Of a stretch of 54,940 nt of DNA, positions 15,498-23,446 are shown piece by piece. The stretch spans positions 1 through 54,940 of the forward strand of contig PARB01000078.1 of NCBI GenBank assembly GCA_002709505.1, in the 5' to 3' direction. The position numbers were made by a program, and so were the translations under genes. Numbering within the stretch: the first letter of the stretch is position 1; the number at the start of each line of letters is the position of its first letter. The stretch comes from Paracoccaceae bacterium. GTDB lineage: Bacteria; Pseudomonadota; Alphaproteobacteria; Rhizobiales; Stappiaceae. A model generated the notes under the pieces. That model was not told the DNA's origin. It did no database searches and was given only the letters and a program-made list of their open reading frames with translations.

Positions 15498-16972
15498 AAC
15501 GCCACCCCCTGCCCGGTTGCGAAGGCGGCCGCGGCGGGCCGTCGCCGCCGCGATCGCGCCATCTCGGGCGCCTGGTCCAACAGCCGGAAAAGCGCAGGTT
15601 CGATGCGCTCGGCGAAGGTGGAGGAGATCAGGTCCCGCGCCCGGGCAAAGCCGCCGTCGAAGGCGCGTTCCTGCTCCTCGCCCCAGCTGTCGTCCTCGCG
15701 GGCCTCCCAGACCCTTGAGGCGTCATAGGTGAATTGCGTGCCGATGGAGGCGACATTGGCGCGCACGCGCGGCCCGTCGAAGCCGTGCGACAGGGCCGGC
15801 GCGAAGGCGACCTTCGCCTCGTTGAGAAACAGCCGCGTCAGATCCGCGCCATCGCGCAAGGCACCTGCGCCGGACAGCTCCTGACCGGCCAGGCAGGGAA
15901 ATTCGAGCAGCACCGAATGCCCGGCCGCAACCTCGTGCCCGATCGTCACCATGGGGGCGTTCAGCCGCGTCGCCGTGCGCAACCGCGCATCCAGACCGCG
16001 AACGAGCTCGCAGACGAGCGCGATCCGCCGCCGGCATTCCTCGACGTTGCGCCGGGAGAAAAGCGCCGGCGCGCGCAGGGCGCCAAGAGCGGCCGCCTTG
16101 GCGACATGGGGAATGCTGGCCGCGCTGCTGGTCACATAGTCCTGAAGCGCGCCAATCAGCCATTGCGGCCCACAGCCCCAGCCGATCCTGAGATTGGCCA
16201 GGCAATGCAGCTTGCTGGCGCCGGAAACCGTCAGGCAACGCTCACCCGCCGGCGAGGCGGCCAGGCGCCCGTGCGCGCCCTCCACTTCATACTCGGAGCC
16301 GGCAAACAGCGCATCCTCGATCGCCAGCATGTCCGCCGCGACAAGAACCTCGCCCAAGTCATCCAGCTCGTCCTGGCTGTAGACGGCGCCGGTCATCGTC
16401 GGATTGAAGAGAACGAGAAGCGGGGGCGTTGCGGGCCGTGTCCGGGCGAGCCAGTCCCTGAGGTCCTGCGCGCCAAGCTTGTAGGCGCACGCCCTGGAGG
16501 TCGGGAGCACATGCAGCGGCCGATCAAGATAACCGCACCAGCCGGCAAGCGGATGATAGAAGCCCGGCGACGTGACGACCTCCGCCCCGCCTCGCGTCAT
16601 CAGGCCAAGTGCCGCCACCATCAGGCGCGTCGACCCGGCGTCCAGGACGACGTTCCCCGCAAGCGCCGGCGGAACGCCGACACGACAGAAACTGCGGGCA
16701 ATCTCCACTTCGAGATCGGGGAAGCGCCGCAGGAACATGTAGTTCTCGATGGGCGCGCCGTCCGCGTCGCGCAGCGCCTCGACCGCCTGGCGAATGGCGC
16801 CGGGGAACGGCCGCCGGACCCCTTCTCCATGGGCAAAGGAGACCACATCCGCATCGAACATCCCCGGACCGGCGCGGGCGCCGTCCTCTCCCAGCCCCAT
16901 CAGGGCGAGGCGGGCGCGGTGCAGCCTTTCAACCGCCACACCGGGCATGGGGCCGGTCACCCGTCCCAACAT
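15494..16972 (-). CDS. Class I/II PLP-dependent aminotransferase (ACC-synthase-like fold)
   Basis: A 492-residue fold-type I PLP enzyme. Visible elements are LFNPTMTGAVYS (the usual NPTG strand), the DALFAGSEYE region for the PLP-pyridine aspartate, VSGASKLHCLANLRIGWG with the Schiff-base Lys near residue 254, and GPRVRANVAS holding the likely carboxylate-binding arginine. This architecture covers aminotransferases, ACC synthases and amino-acid cyclases, so the reaction is open. The first gene of the minus-strand operon, it starts at ATG 16972 (AGGGG 5 nt before the ATG) rather than the GTG one codon earlier. It is longer than the typical 400-440 residues because of N- and C-terminal extensions. 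It probably supplies or modifies the amino acid used by the downstream tRNA and peptide (inference). Confidence 0.85.
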   Translation of the reverse strand: MLGRVTGPMPGVAVERLHRARLALMGLGEDGARAGPGMFDADVVSFAHGEGVRRPFPGAIRQAVEALRDADGAPIENYMFLRRFPDLEVEIARSFCRVGVPPALAGNVVLDAGSTRLMVAALGLMTRGGAEVVTSPGFYHPLAGWCGYLDRPLHVLPTSRACAYKLGAQDLRDWLARTRPATPPLLVLFNPTMTGAVYSQDELDDLGEVLVAADMLAIEDALFAGSEYEVEGAHGRLAASPAGERCLTVSGASKLHCLANLRIGWGCGPQWLIGALQDYVTSSAASIPHVAKAAALGALRAPALFSRRNVEECRRRIALVCELVRGLDARLRTATRLNAPMVTIGHEVAAGHSVLLEFPCLAGQELSGAGALRDGADLTRLFLNEAKVAFAPALSHGFDGPRVRANVASIGTQFTYDASRVWEAREDDSWGEEQERAFDGGFARARDLISSTFAERIEPALFRLLDQAPEMARSRRRRPAAAAFATGQGVAL

Positions 16973-17269
16973 CACGACCCCCTATATCTCGATTAAATTG
17001 TATAAACTATCTATACTCGTTATACGATCACATTCATTCTAGACTTTCAACACTTTTGTCAGAACTCGTCGAATGCTCGCACCTTTGAAACTTTTTCGAG
17101 AAATTATCGATATTTAATTTGTATTACTCTACGTCCGTTTTCGCATACATCACTTCAGCCTTCTTGCGGGACAACGGGTTGTACATCCGGTGCGCCGGAC
17201 GGCAGTTCCCTCTTGCAAGACCGGCCGTGTGTGGCGAGTGTAGCGCTCCTGCCCCTTTGGGAGATCCGC
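16973..17269. promoter_or_regulatory. AT-rich divergent promoter region
   Basis: The ~300-bp gap between the biosynthetic operon (minus) and the dipeptidase (plus) is the most AT-rich stretch here, especially 16985-17150. It contains GTATAA at 17000-17005 inverted as TTATAC at 17020-17025, with further TATAC repeats between. This looks like an operator over the operon's promoter. I see no gene in it. Confidence 0.5.
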
Positions 17270-18325
17270 ATGCGCCCCGACCTCGTGCCCGTCTTCGACG
17301 GACACAACGACACCTTGCTGAAACTGGAGCTGGGCGCCGGAACCCCGCGCGAACGCTCGTTCCTCGCCCGCGCCGAGCGCGATCACATCGACCTGCCGCG
17401 CGCCCGCGAAGGCGGCTTTGCCGGCGGACTGTTTGCGATGTATGTGCCCTCGCGCACGGGGCTCGATCTCACGGTTCGCTACAATCCGAACGATCCGGCG
17501 AATTTCGCGCCGGTTGCGCAGGAGGTCGCGCTGGGGTTCACGCTGCGCATGGCCGCGCGCGCCCGGCGGCTGGAACGCGAGGCGGCGGGCGCCGTCGCGA
17601 TCTGCACCGATGTGCCGGGCATCCGGCAGGCGATGGCCGACGGCACGCTCGCCATGGTGCTGCACATCGAGGGCGCGGAGGCGATCGACGCGGATTTCTG
17701 CGCGCTCGAGGTGCTCCACGCGGCCGGCCTGCGCTCGCTCGGTCCGGTGTGGAGCCGGCCGAATATTTTCGGCGACGGCGTGCCGATGGCCTGCCCGTCC
17801 TCACCGGACACGGGTCCGGGGCTGAGCGACGCCGGCAAGGCGCTGGTCAGGGCCTGCAACGCGCTCAAGATCATGATCGACCTGTCGCATCTGACGGAAA
17901 AGGGGTTCTGGGATGTGGCCGAGATCAGCGACCGCCCGCTGGTCGCCTCCCACTCCAACGCCCATGCGGTCTGCCCGTCGGCGCGCAATCTCACCGACCG
18001 CCAGCTCGACGCCATCGCCGAGAGCAAGGGCCTGGCCGGCCTCAACTTCCACGTCGCCTTCCTCAGGCCGGACGGCGCCCACAAGGGCGACACGCCGCTG
18101 GAGCTGATGGTGCGCCACACCGATCACATGCTGTCCAGGCTCGGCGAGGACGGGGTGGCGCTCGGGTCGGATTTCGACGGCTGTTTCGTGCCGCGCGCCA
18201 TCGGCGACGTCAGCGGACTGCCGAAGCTGATCGAGGCGTTTCGCGCCGCCGGATACGGCGAGGACCTGATCGAGAAGATCGCCTGGCGCAACTGGCTCTC
18301 GGTGCTGGAGCGCACCTGGGCATAG
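17270..18325 (+). CDS. Membrane dipeptidase family protein (peptidase M19)
   Basis: A 351-residue zinc peptidase of the renal-dipeptidase family. Ligand motifs are DGHNDTL (His12, Asp14), the bridging glutamate in LHIEGAEAI, ASHSNAH with the later histidines, and GSDFDG with the closing aspartate. Bacterial members cleave dipeptides, including those with D-residues or unusual C-terminal residues, and often act in the cytoplasm; no signal peptide is visible here. The start at 17270 has GGGAG about 6 nt upstream. It diverges from the aminotransferase operon across a shared regulatory region, so it could process a product of that cassette, though it could equally be independent. Confidence 0.9.
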   Translation: MRPDLVPVFDGHNDTLLKLELGAGTPRERSFLARAERDHIDLPRAREGGFAGGLFAMYVPSRTGLDLTVRYNPNDPANFAPVAQEVALGFTLRMAARARRLEREAAGAVAICTDVPGIRQAMADGTLAMVLHIEGAEAIDADFCALEVLHAAGLRSLGPVWSRPNIFGDGVPMACPSSPDTGPGLSDAGKALVRACNALKIMIDLSHLTEKGFWDVAEISDRPLVASHSNAHAVCPSARNLTDRQLDAIAESKGLAGLNFHVAFLRPDGAHKGDTPLELMVRHTDHMLSRLGEDGVALGSDFDGCFVPRAIGDVSGLPKLIEAFRAAGYGEDLIEKIAWRNWLSVLERTWA

Positions 18326-18338
18326 ACAGGCGCAGGCC

Positions 18339-18692
18339 TCAGCCCGGCGCGACCGGGCTTTCCGCCTCGATGCGTTCTTCGAGATAACTGGCGATGCTGG
18401 TCGCGACCGCATGGAGACGCCGCAGTTCCGCCTCGCGACGGGTCCTTGCCAGCACCTCGCTCGGGCTGCCCGAGCGCGCGCCGTCGCCGAAACGCCCGGT
18501 GCCGCGCACGATGAAACGGTAGGCCGCGCCGTCGCGCGATTTCGGCGTGTGCAGGATGTCGCCGACATGCTGTTCGGCGAAGCGCAGGGAATCGTCCAGG
18601 GTCGGCATGGCGGTCGACGCGCGGCGCGACGTGGCCGGCACGCCCGCCTCCGTGCCCCGCGCCCAGTCCAGAAAGCTCATGTAAGAAGTCAT
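18339..18692 (-). CDS. Hypothetical protein
   Basis: A 117-residue soluble protein I do not recognise. It starts with MTSYMSFLDWARGTEAG, has a stretch RFAEQHVGDILHTPKSRDG and ends in an Arg/Glu-rich helix (RTRREAELRRLHAVATSIAS). The start at 18692 is the best ATG, preceded by a modest purine run; the frame stays open upstream. The gene is convergent to the dipeptidase, ending 13 bp after it. Confidence 0.6.
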   Translation of the reverse strand: MTSYMSFLDWARGTEAGVPATSRRASTAMPTLDDSLRFAEQHVGDILHTPKSRDGAAYRFIVRGTGRFGDGARSGSPSEVLARTRREAELRRLHAVATSIASYLEERIEAESPVAPG

Positions 18693-18843
18693 CGGTCCCA
18701 CCCCGAGTCGCCCAAGGCTGAATTGGTTAACAAAAAGTTTGCGACGATTCGCTGAAGAGTCCAAAGCCAATGCGCAGCCTGCGTCCCGCGCGGTTTCCGC
18801 GTCCGGCATTGACGCCGACCATCGGCTGGGGTCTTGTCCTCCC

Positions 18844-19677
18844 ATGACCAGCGACACGTCCGAACCGACGCAAACAGAAGACGAAGACACCCGCGCCTCC
18901 CCGTCGTCGGGACTGCGCGCCAGGGTGCGCCGGCTCTATTACGGCATGACGCCGGGCGCGCGACGCTGGCGGCTGGCGCTTCTGGTGTTCGATCTCGTGA
19001 CGATCACCTATTTCGTGATCTCCTCGATGATGGAGGCGGAGAACGCCAATCACCTGATCGACTATGCCATCGCGGCGGTGCTCATCGTCGATTACGGCCT
19101 GCGCATGTATGCCGCCCACCGGCCGTGGCGGATGGTGTTCGAGTTCACCAATATCGCCGACCTGATCGTGATCCTGTCGCTGCTGGCCAGCGCCTTCGTC
19201 GACAATCTCGCCTTCCTCAGGGTGGTGCGCATGCTGCGTCTTCTGCGCTCCTACCACCTGCTGCGCGAGCTGCGCTCCGCCTCGCATTTCTTCCGCCGCA
19301 ACGAGGAGATCATCCAGTCGGCGATCAACCTGATCGTCTTCGTCTTCGTGGTCACGGCCATCGTCTTCGTCACCGAGGGCCACCAGAATCCGTCGATCAA
19401 CAACTATCTGGACGCGCTCTATTTCACCGTGACCACGCTGACCACCACCGGGTTCGGCGACATCACCATGACCGACAGCTTCGGGCGGCTCCTGACCGTG
19501 CTGATCATGATCTTCGGGGTCGGGCTGTTCCTGCGGCTGATCCAGACGATCTTCCGGCCGCAGAAGGTCGCCTACAACTGTCCCGATTGCGGGCTGTCGC
19601 GCCACGACCCGGACGCGGTGCATTGCAAGCATTGCGGCCGCACGATCAACATTCCAACCGAAGGCGAATGGGCGTGA
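18844..19677 (+). CDS. Voltage-gated-type ion channel with C-terminal zinc ribbon
   Basis: A 277-residue channel protein. Transmembrane segments S1-S3 begin near LVFDLVTITYFVISSMM. An S4-like helix with regularly spaced arginines reads FLRVVRMLRLLRSYHLLREL. The pore region is ALYFTVTTLTTTGFGDITMT, whose TTTGFGD filter indicates potassium selectivity, followed by the inner helix. The soluble C-terminus carries two CxxC pairs (NCPDCGLSRHDPDAVHCKHC), a small zinc ribbon not usual in simple KvAP-like channels. The start at 18844 is chosen because family similarity begins after it; its ribosome site is weak. Confidence 0.85.
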   Translation: MTSDTSEPTQTEDEDTRASPSSGLRARVRRLYYGMTPGARRWRLALLVFDLVTITYFVISSMMEAENANHLIDYAIAAVLIVDYGLRMYAAHRPWRMVFEFTNIADLIVILSLLASAFVDNLAFLRVVRMLRLLRSYHLLRELRSASHFFRRNEEIIQSAINLIVFVFVVTAIVFVTEGHQNPSINNYLDALYFTVTTLTTTGFGDITMTDSFGRLLTVLIMIFGVGLFLRLIQTIFRPQKVAYNCPDCGLSRHDPDAVHCKHCGRTINIPTEGEWA

Positions 19678-19842
19678 CCTGCGCTCCGGGCATGGCGCCC
19701 TTGCGCCGGAGCATCGATACGCTTCACTCTGTCACATAGTCTTCGAACGCCTGCGCGACATTTATGTTCGCGAGTTTGAAATTACCGCGCAGCCCGGTGC
19801 CCAAGCCGCCGGACCGCGCCGCCATCCCACGCCGGAGGGACC

Positions 19843-21252
19843 ATGATGGAGTTTTCCGCAGTCGATCTGGCCCGTTTCCAGTTCGCGTTCACCGTCTCGT
19901 TCCACATCATCTTTCCCTCCTTCACCATCGGGCTGGCGAGCTTCCTGATGGTGCTCGAGGGCCTGTGGCTCGCGAGCGGGCGCGACGTCTACCTGCGCCT
20001 GTTCAAATACTGGATGAAGATCTTCGCCGTCGCCTTCGGCATGGGCGTCGTCTCCGGCATCGTCATGACCTATCAGTTCGGCACCAACTGGTCGGTCTTC
20101 TCCGACAAGACCGGCCCGGTGCTCGGCCCGCTGATGGGCTACGAGGTGCTGTCGGCCTTCTTCCTGGAAGCCGGCTTCCTCGGCATCATGCTGTTCGGCC
20201 TGACGCGGGTCGGTCCGCGCCTGCATTTCGCCGCCACCTGCATGGTCGCCTTCGGCACGGCGCTGTCGGGCTTCTGGATCCTGTCGGTCAACAGCTGGAT
20301 GCAGACGCCGGCCGGCTTCTCGATCAACGAGGTCGGACAGTTCGTGCCGGAAAACTGGTTCGAGATCGTCTTCAACCCCTCCTTCCCCTACCGTTTCGTC
20401 CACATGATGCTGGCGGCCTATCTGACCACCGCCTTCGTGGTCGGCGCGGTCGGTGCCTGGCACCTTTTGAAGGACCGCAGCAGCGACGCGGCAAGGGTGA
20501 TGTTTTCCATGGCGATGTGGATGGCGGCCCTCGTGACCCCGCTGCAGATTGTCGCCGGCGACATGCACGGCCTCAACACGCTGGAGCACCAGCCGGCGAA
20601 GATCGCGGCGATGGAAGGTCATTTCGAGGGCGAGGAAGGCGCGCCGCTCATCCTCTTCGGCGTGCCCGACATGGAAGCCGGCGAGACCCGCTACCAGGTC
20701 GCGATCCCCAAGCTCGGCAGCCTGATCCTGACCCATTCGCTCGACGGACGGGTGCCCGGTCTCAACGACTTTCCGCCAGAGGACCGGCCGAACGCGACCA
20801 TCGTGTTCTTCTCCTTCCGCGTGATGGTGGGCATTGGCTTCGCCATGCTGGGCATCGGGCTCCTGAGCCTCTACCTGCGGGCGAAGGGGCGGCTCTACGA
20901 CACGCCGCTGTTCCACAAGCTGGCGCTGGCGATGGGGCCGACCGGCTTCATCGCGGTGCTGGCCGGCTGGATCACCACCGAGGTCGGACGCCAGCCCTTC
21001 ACCGTCTACGGGCTGCTGCGCACCTCAGACAGCATCTCGCCGGTCGACGCGCCGGCGGTCGCCACCTCGCTGCTGGTGTTCATCGTGGTCTATTTCATCG
21101 TCTTCGGCATCGGCACCTTCTACATGCTGCGCTCGATGGCGGCGCCGCCCGACAGCGGCGACGCAGACCTCGGCGGTGAACCGACACGCGCGGCGGGCGT
21201 AACGCCGGCCTTCGCCTATCGCGACAAGACCACCCCCAGCCCCGCGGAGTGA
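19843..21252 (+). CDS. cydA: Cytochrome bd-type quinol oxidase subunit I
   Basis: A 469-residue CydA with the N-terminal pattern RFQFAFTVSFHIIFPSFTIG, in which His21 is the expected heme b595 ligand, and GWITTEVGRQPFTVYGLLRT, the conserved quinol-side helix. The length and short Q-loop fit the CioA (cyanide-insensitive) subtype rather than the longer E. coli CydA. It oxidises quinol and reduces oxygen in the inner membrane without pumping protons. GGAGGG lies just before the ATG at 19843. It forms an operon with cydB (4 bp apart) and a DUF2474 gene. Confidence 0.96.
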   Translation: MMEFSAVDLARFQFAFTVSFHIIFPSFTIGLASFLMVLEGLWLASGRDVYLRLFKYWMKIFAVAFGMGVVSGIVMTYQFGTNWSVFSDKTGPVLGPLMGYEVLSAFFLEAGFLGIMLFGLTRVGPRLHFAATCMVAFGTALSGFWILSVNSWMQTPAGFSINEVGQFVPENWFEIVFNPSFPYRFVHMMLAAYLTTAFVVGAVGAWHLLKDRSSDAARVMFSMAMWMAALVTPLQIVAGDMHGLNTLEHQPAKIAAMEGHFEGEEGAPLILFGVPDMEAGETRYQVAIPKLGSLILTHSLDGRVPGLNDFPPEDRPNATIVFFSFRVMVGIGFAMLGIGLLSLYLRAKGRLYDTPLFHKLALAMGPTGFIAVLAGWITTEVGRQPFTVYGLLRTSDSISPVDAPAVATSLLVFIVVYFIVFGIGTFYMLRSMAAPPDSGDADLGGEPTRAAGVTPAFAYRDKTTPSPAE

Positions 21253-21256
21253 CGTC

Positions 21257-22264
21257 ATGGACCTCGACCTTCCCCTCATCTGGGCGCTGCTGATCGCGGC
21301 GGCGGTGTTTCTCTATGTCGTGCTCGACGGCTTCGACCTCGGGCTCGGCATCCTGTTTCCCACTGCCCGCTCGGCCACCGAACGCGATGTGATGATGAAT
21401 TCCGTCGCCCCCGTATGGGACGGCAACGAGACCTGGCTGGTGCTCGGCGGCGGCGGGCTCTACGCGGTGTTTCCGCTGGCCTACGCGATCCTGATGCCCG
21501 CGCTCTACGCCCCGATCTTCGCCATGCTGTTCGGGCTGGTGTTTCGCGGCGTGGTGTTCGAGTTCCGCTTCAAGTCGAGCGAGCAGCGGCGCTGGATCTG
21601 GGACATCGCCTTCTTTCTCGGATCGCTGACGGCGGCGCTGGCGCAGGGCGTCATCCTGGGCGCCATCGTGCAGGGGATCGCCGTAGAGGGCCGCGCCTAT
21701 GCCGGCGGCTGGCTCGACTGGCTCACCCCCTTCTCGGTGATGACCGGCGTTGCCGTCGTCATCGGCTATGCGCTTCTCGGTGCCACCTGGCTGGTGTGGA
21801 AATGCGAAGGCCCGATGCAGGATCACTTCCGCGGCCTGGCGCTGACGCTGATGTTCGCGATGCTCGCGATGATCGGCATCGTCAGCCTGTGGACCCCGGC
21901 GCTCGACCCGGCGATCGCCGCGCGCTGGTTCGAGATGCCGCAGATCCTCTACACCGCCCCCGTGCCGCTGATGGTGCTGGGGCTCGCCGTCGTGCTGTTC
22001 AGGAGCCTTAACGGCACCCGCGACGCCCTGCCCTTCCTGGCAAGCCTGGCGCTCTTCCTGGTCACCTTTGCGGGCCTCGGCATCAGCCTTTACCCCAACA
22101 TCGTGCCGCCGACGATCACCATCTGGGAGGCGGCCGCGCCCGACAGTTCGCTGGCGTTCCTGCTGGCCGGTGCCGCCGTGCTGATCCCGATGATCCTGGC
22201 CTATTCCGCCTATGCCTACTGGATCTTCCGCGGCAAGGTGCGCCCGGGCGAGGGCTATCATTGA
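21257..22264 (+). CDS. cydB: Cytochrome bd-type quinol oxidase subunit II
   Basis: A 335-residue CydB with the family's opening LIWALLIAAAVFLYVVLDGF and DLGLGILFP, then VAPVWDGNETWLVLGGGGL and several further transmembrane helices. It pairs with CydA to form the membrane oxidase. The stop overlaps the DUF2474 start as TGATG. Confidence 0.96.
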   Translation: MDLDLPLIWALLIAAAVFLYVVLDGFDLGLGILFPTARSATERDVMMNSVAPVWDGNETWLVLGGGGLYAVFPLAYAILMPALYAPIFAMLFGLVFRGVVFEFRFKSSEQRRWIWDIAFFLGSLTAALAQGVILGAIVQGIAVEGRAYAGGWLDWLTPFSVMTGVAVVIGYALLGATWLVWKCEGPMQDHFRGLALTLMFAMLAMIGIVSLWTPALDPAIAARWFEMPQILYTAPVPLMVLGLAVVLFRSLNGTRDALPFLASLALFLVTFAGLGISLYPNIVPPTITIWEAAAPDSSLAFLLAGAAVLIPMILAYSAYAYWIFRGKVRPGEGYH

Positions 22265-22425
22265 TGGCCGCACGAGGCTCCGGCAACGGGGAGGCACAGG
22301 ACACGCGACGCAAGGTGGACGCGCAGCCGGCGTGGCGCCGGCTCGCCTGGTTCGCCGGACTGTGGCTTGCCGGCGTCGGCACGCTGTTCGTCGTCGCCAG
22401 CGTGATCCGCTGGGCAATCCTGTGA
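22264..22425 (+). CDS. DUF2474 (CydX-like) small membrane protein
   Basis: A 53-residue protein with a hydrophilic N-terminus followed by a single transmembrane helix in RRLAWFAGLWLAGVGTLFVV. Small proteins of this DUF2474/CydX type follow cydAB in many proteobacteria and stabilise the oxidase. The start overlaps the cydB stop by one base. Confidence 0.85.
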   Translation: MAARGSGNGEAQDTRRKVDAQPAWRRLAWFAGLWLAGVGTLFVVASVIRWAIL

Positions 22426-22548
22426 TCTCGACGCGGCCAGCTGCCCTCAATCACCGATCCGTGACAGGCGACCGCGCCCGCACCCCTTGTCCTTCCTCGG
22501 TCCGGGCGCATCCTTAAGGGCAGATCCTCGCAACAAGGACCGCCGGAC

Positions 22549-23421
22549 ATGCCCCGTGTCGCCAATGCCCTTTCAATCGCCACCGCCGTGTCCCTGGCGC
22601 TTCTCGCAGGCGCATCGCCCGTCCAACCCGCGCAAGCGGCGGTGGAGACCGACTGCGGCATCGAGATGCCGTGCCGGATCGAGACCGGCGAATACCGCAT
22701 CCGCTTTCCGGCAGGCTGGGACGGCAAGACCCCGCTCGGGGCCATCATCTTCCTGCATGGCTGGCGCGGAACGGCAGCAGGCGAAATGCGCAACGCGGCC
22801 TGGGCGCGGCTGGCCGACCGGCTCAATGTCGCCTTCGTCGCCCCGCAAGGCGCGGGCAAGACCTGGTCCTATCCCGGCGCGCCACGCGACTTGCGCGATG
22901 ACTTCGCGTTTTTCGATGCGCTGATCAAGGATCTCACCACCCGCTTTCCCCTGCGCGCCGACCGGATGATGGCCACCGGCTTTTCCATGGGCGGATCGAT
23001 GGTGTGGAACCTTGCCTGCTATCGCGGCGGGCTGTTCGCCGGCTTTGCCCCGATCGCCGGGGCGTTCTGGGATCCGATCCCGAAGAACTGCCCCTCGCCG
23101 GCGCCGGTGATGTTCCACGTGCATGGCACCGCGGACCGGACGGTGCCGCTTGAAGGGCGCCCCATCGGCGAGCGCTGGCGCCAGTCCGATGTCGCTGACA
23201 GTCTCGCCGTCTGGCAGGCGCAGGCCGGTCTGCCACTGGTCTTTCCGGCCTCAGCGCCCGACAGCGGCCTGACCTGCCAGCGCCAGCAAGCGCAAGCCCG
23301 ATCCGGTCCGGCGGCGCCGCTCCTGGAGGTCTGCCTGCATTCCGGCGGACACAGCGTGCGCGCCGAATGGGTGGAGCGGGCCTGGCGCGCGCTCGGCGAT
23401 CATCTGGGCTGGCCGGACTAG
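22549..23421 (+). CDS. Secreted esterase / PHB-depolymerase-like alpha/beta hydrolase
   Basis: A 290-residue protein with a signal peptide ending near PVQPAQAA. It has the alpha/beta-hydrolase nucleophile elbow GFSMGGSMVW, an oxyanion region near FLHGWRGTAAGEM, an aspartate candidate in FHVHGTADRTVPLEG, and a late histidine in CLHSGGHSVRAEW. It resembles the LpqC/feruloyl-esterase/poly(3-hydroxybutyrate)-depolymerase group, probably periplasmic. The substrate is not determined. It is a single gene between the cyd operon and a convergent OpgC gene. Confidence 0.83.
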   Translation: MPRVANALSIATAVSLALLAGASPVQPAQAAVETDCGIEMPCRIETGEYRIRFPAGWDGKTPLGAIIFLHGWRGTAAGEMRNAAWARLADRLNVAFVAPQGAGKTWSYPGAPRDLRDDFAFFDALIKDLTTRFPLRADRMMATGFSMGGSMVWNLACYRGGLFAGFAPIAGAFWDPIPKNCPSPAPVMFHVHGTADRTVPLEGRPIGERWRQSDVADSLAVWQAQAGLPLVFPASAPDSGLTCQRQQAQARSGPAAPLLEVCLHSGGHSVRAEWVERAWRALGDHLGWPD

Positions 23422-23446
23422 CTCCGAGGACCAGCGCCGACGCCGA

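Noticed and set aside
9780-18325. Integrative element using the tRNA as attachment site
   Set aside because: No integrase, transposase or matching direct repeat of the tRNA 3' end is seen in the window.
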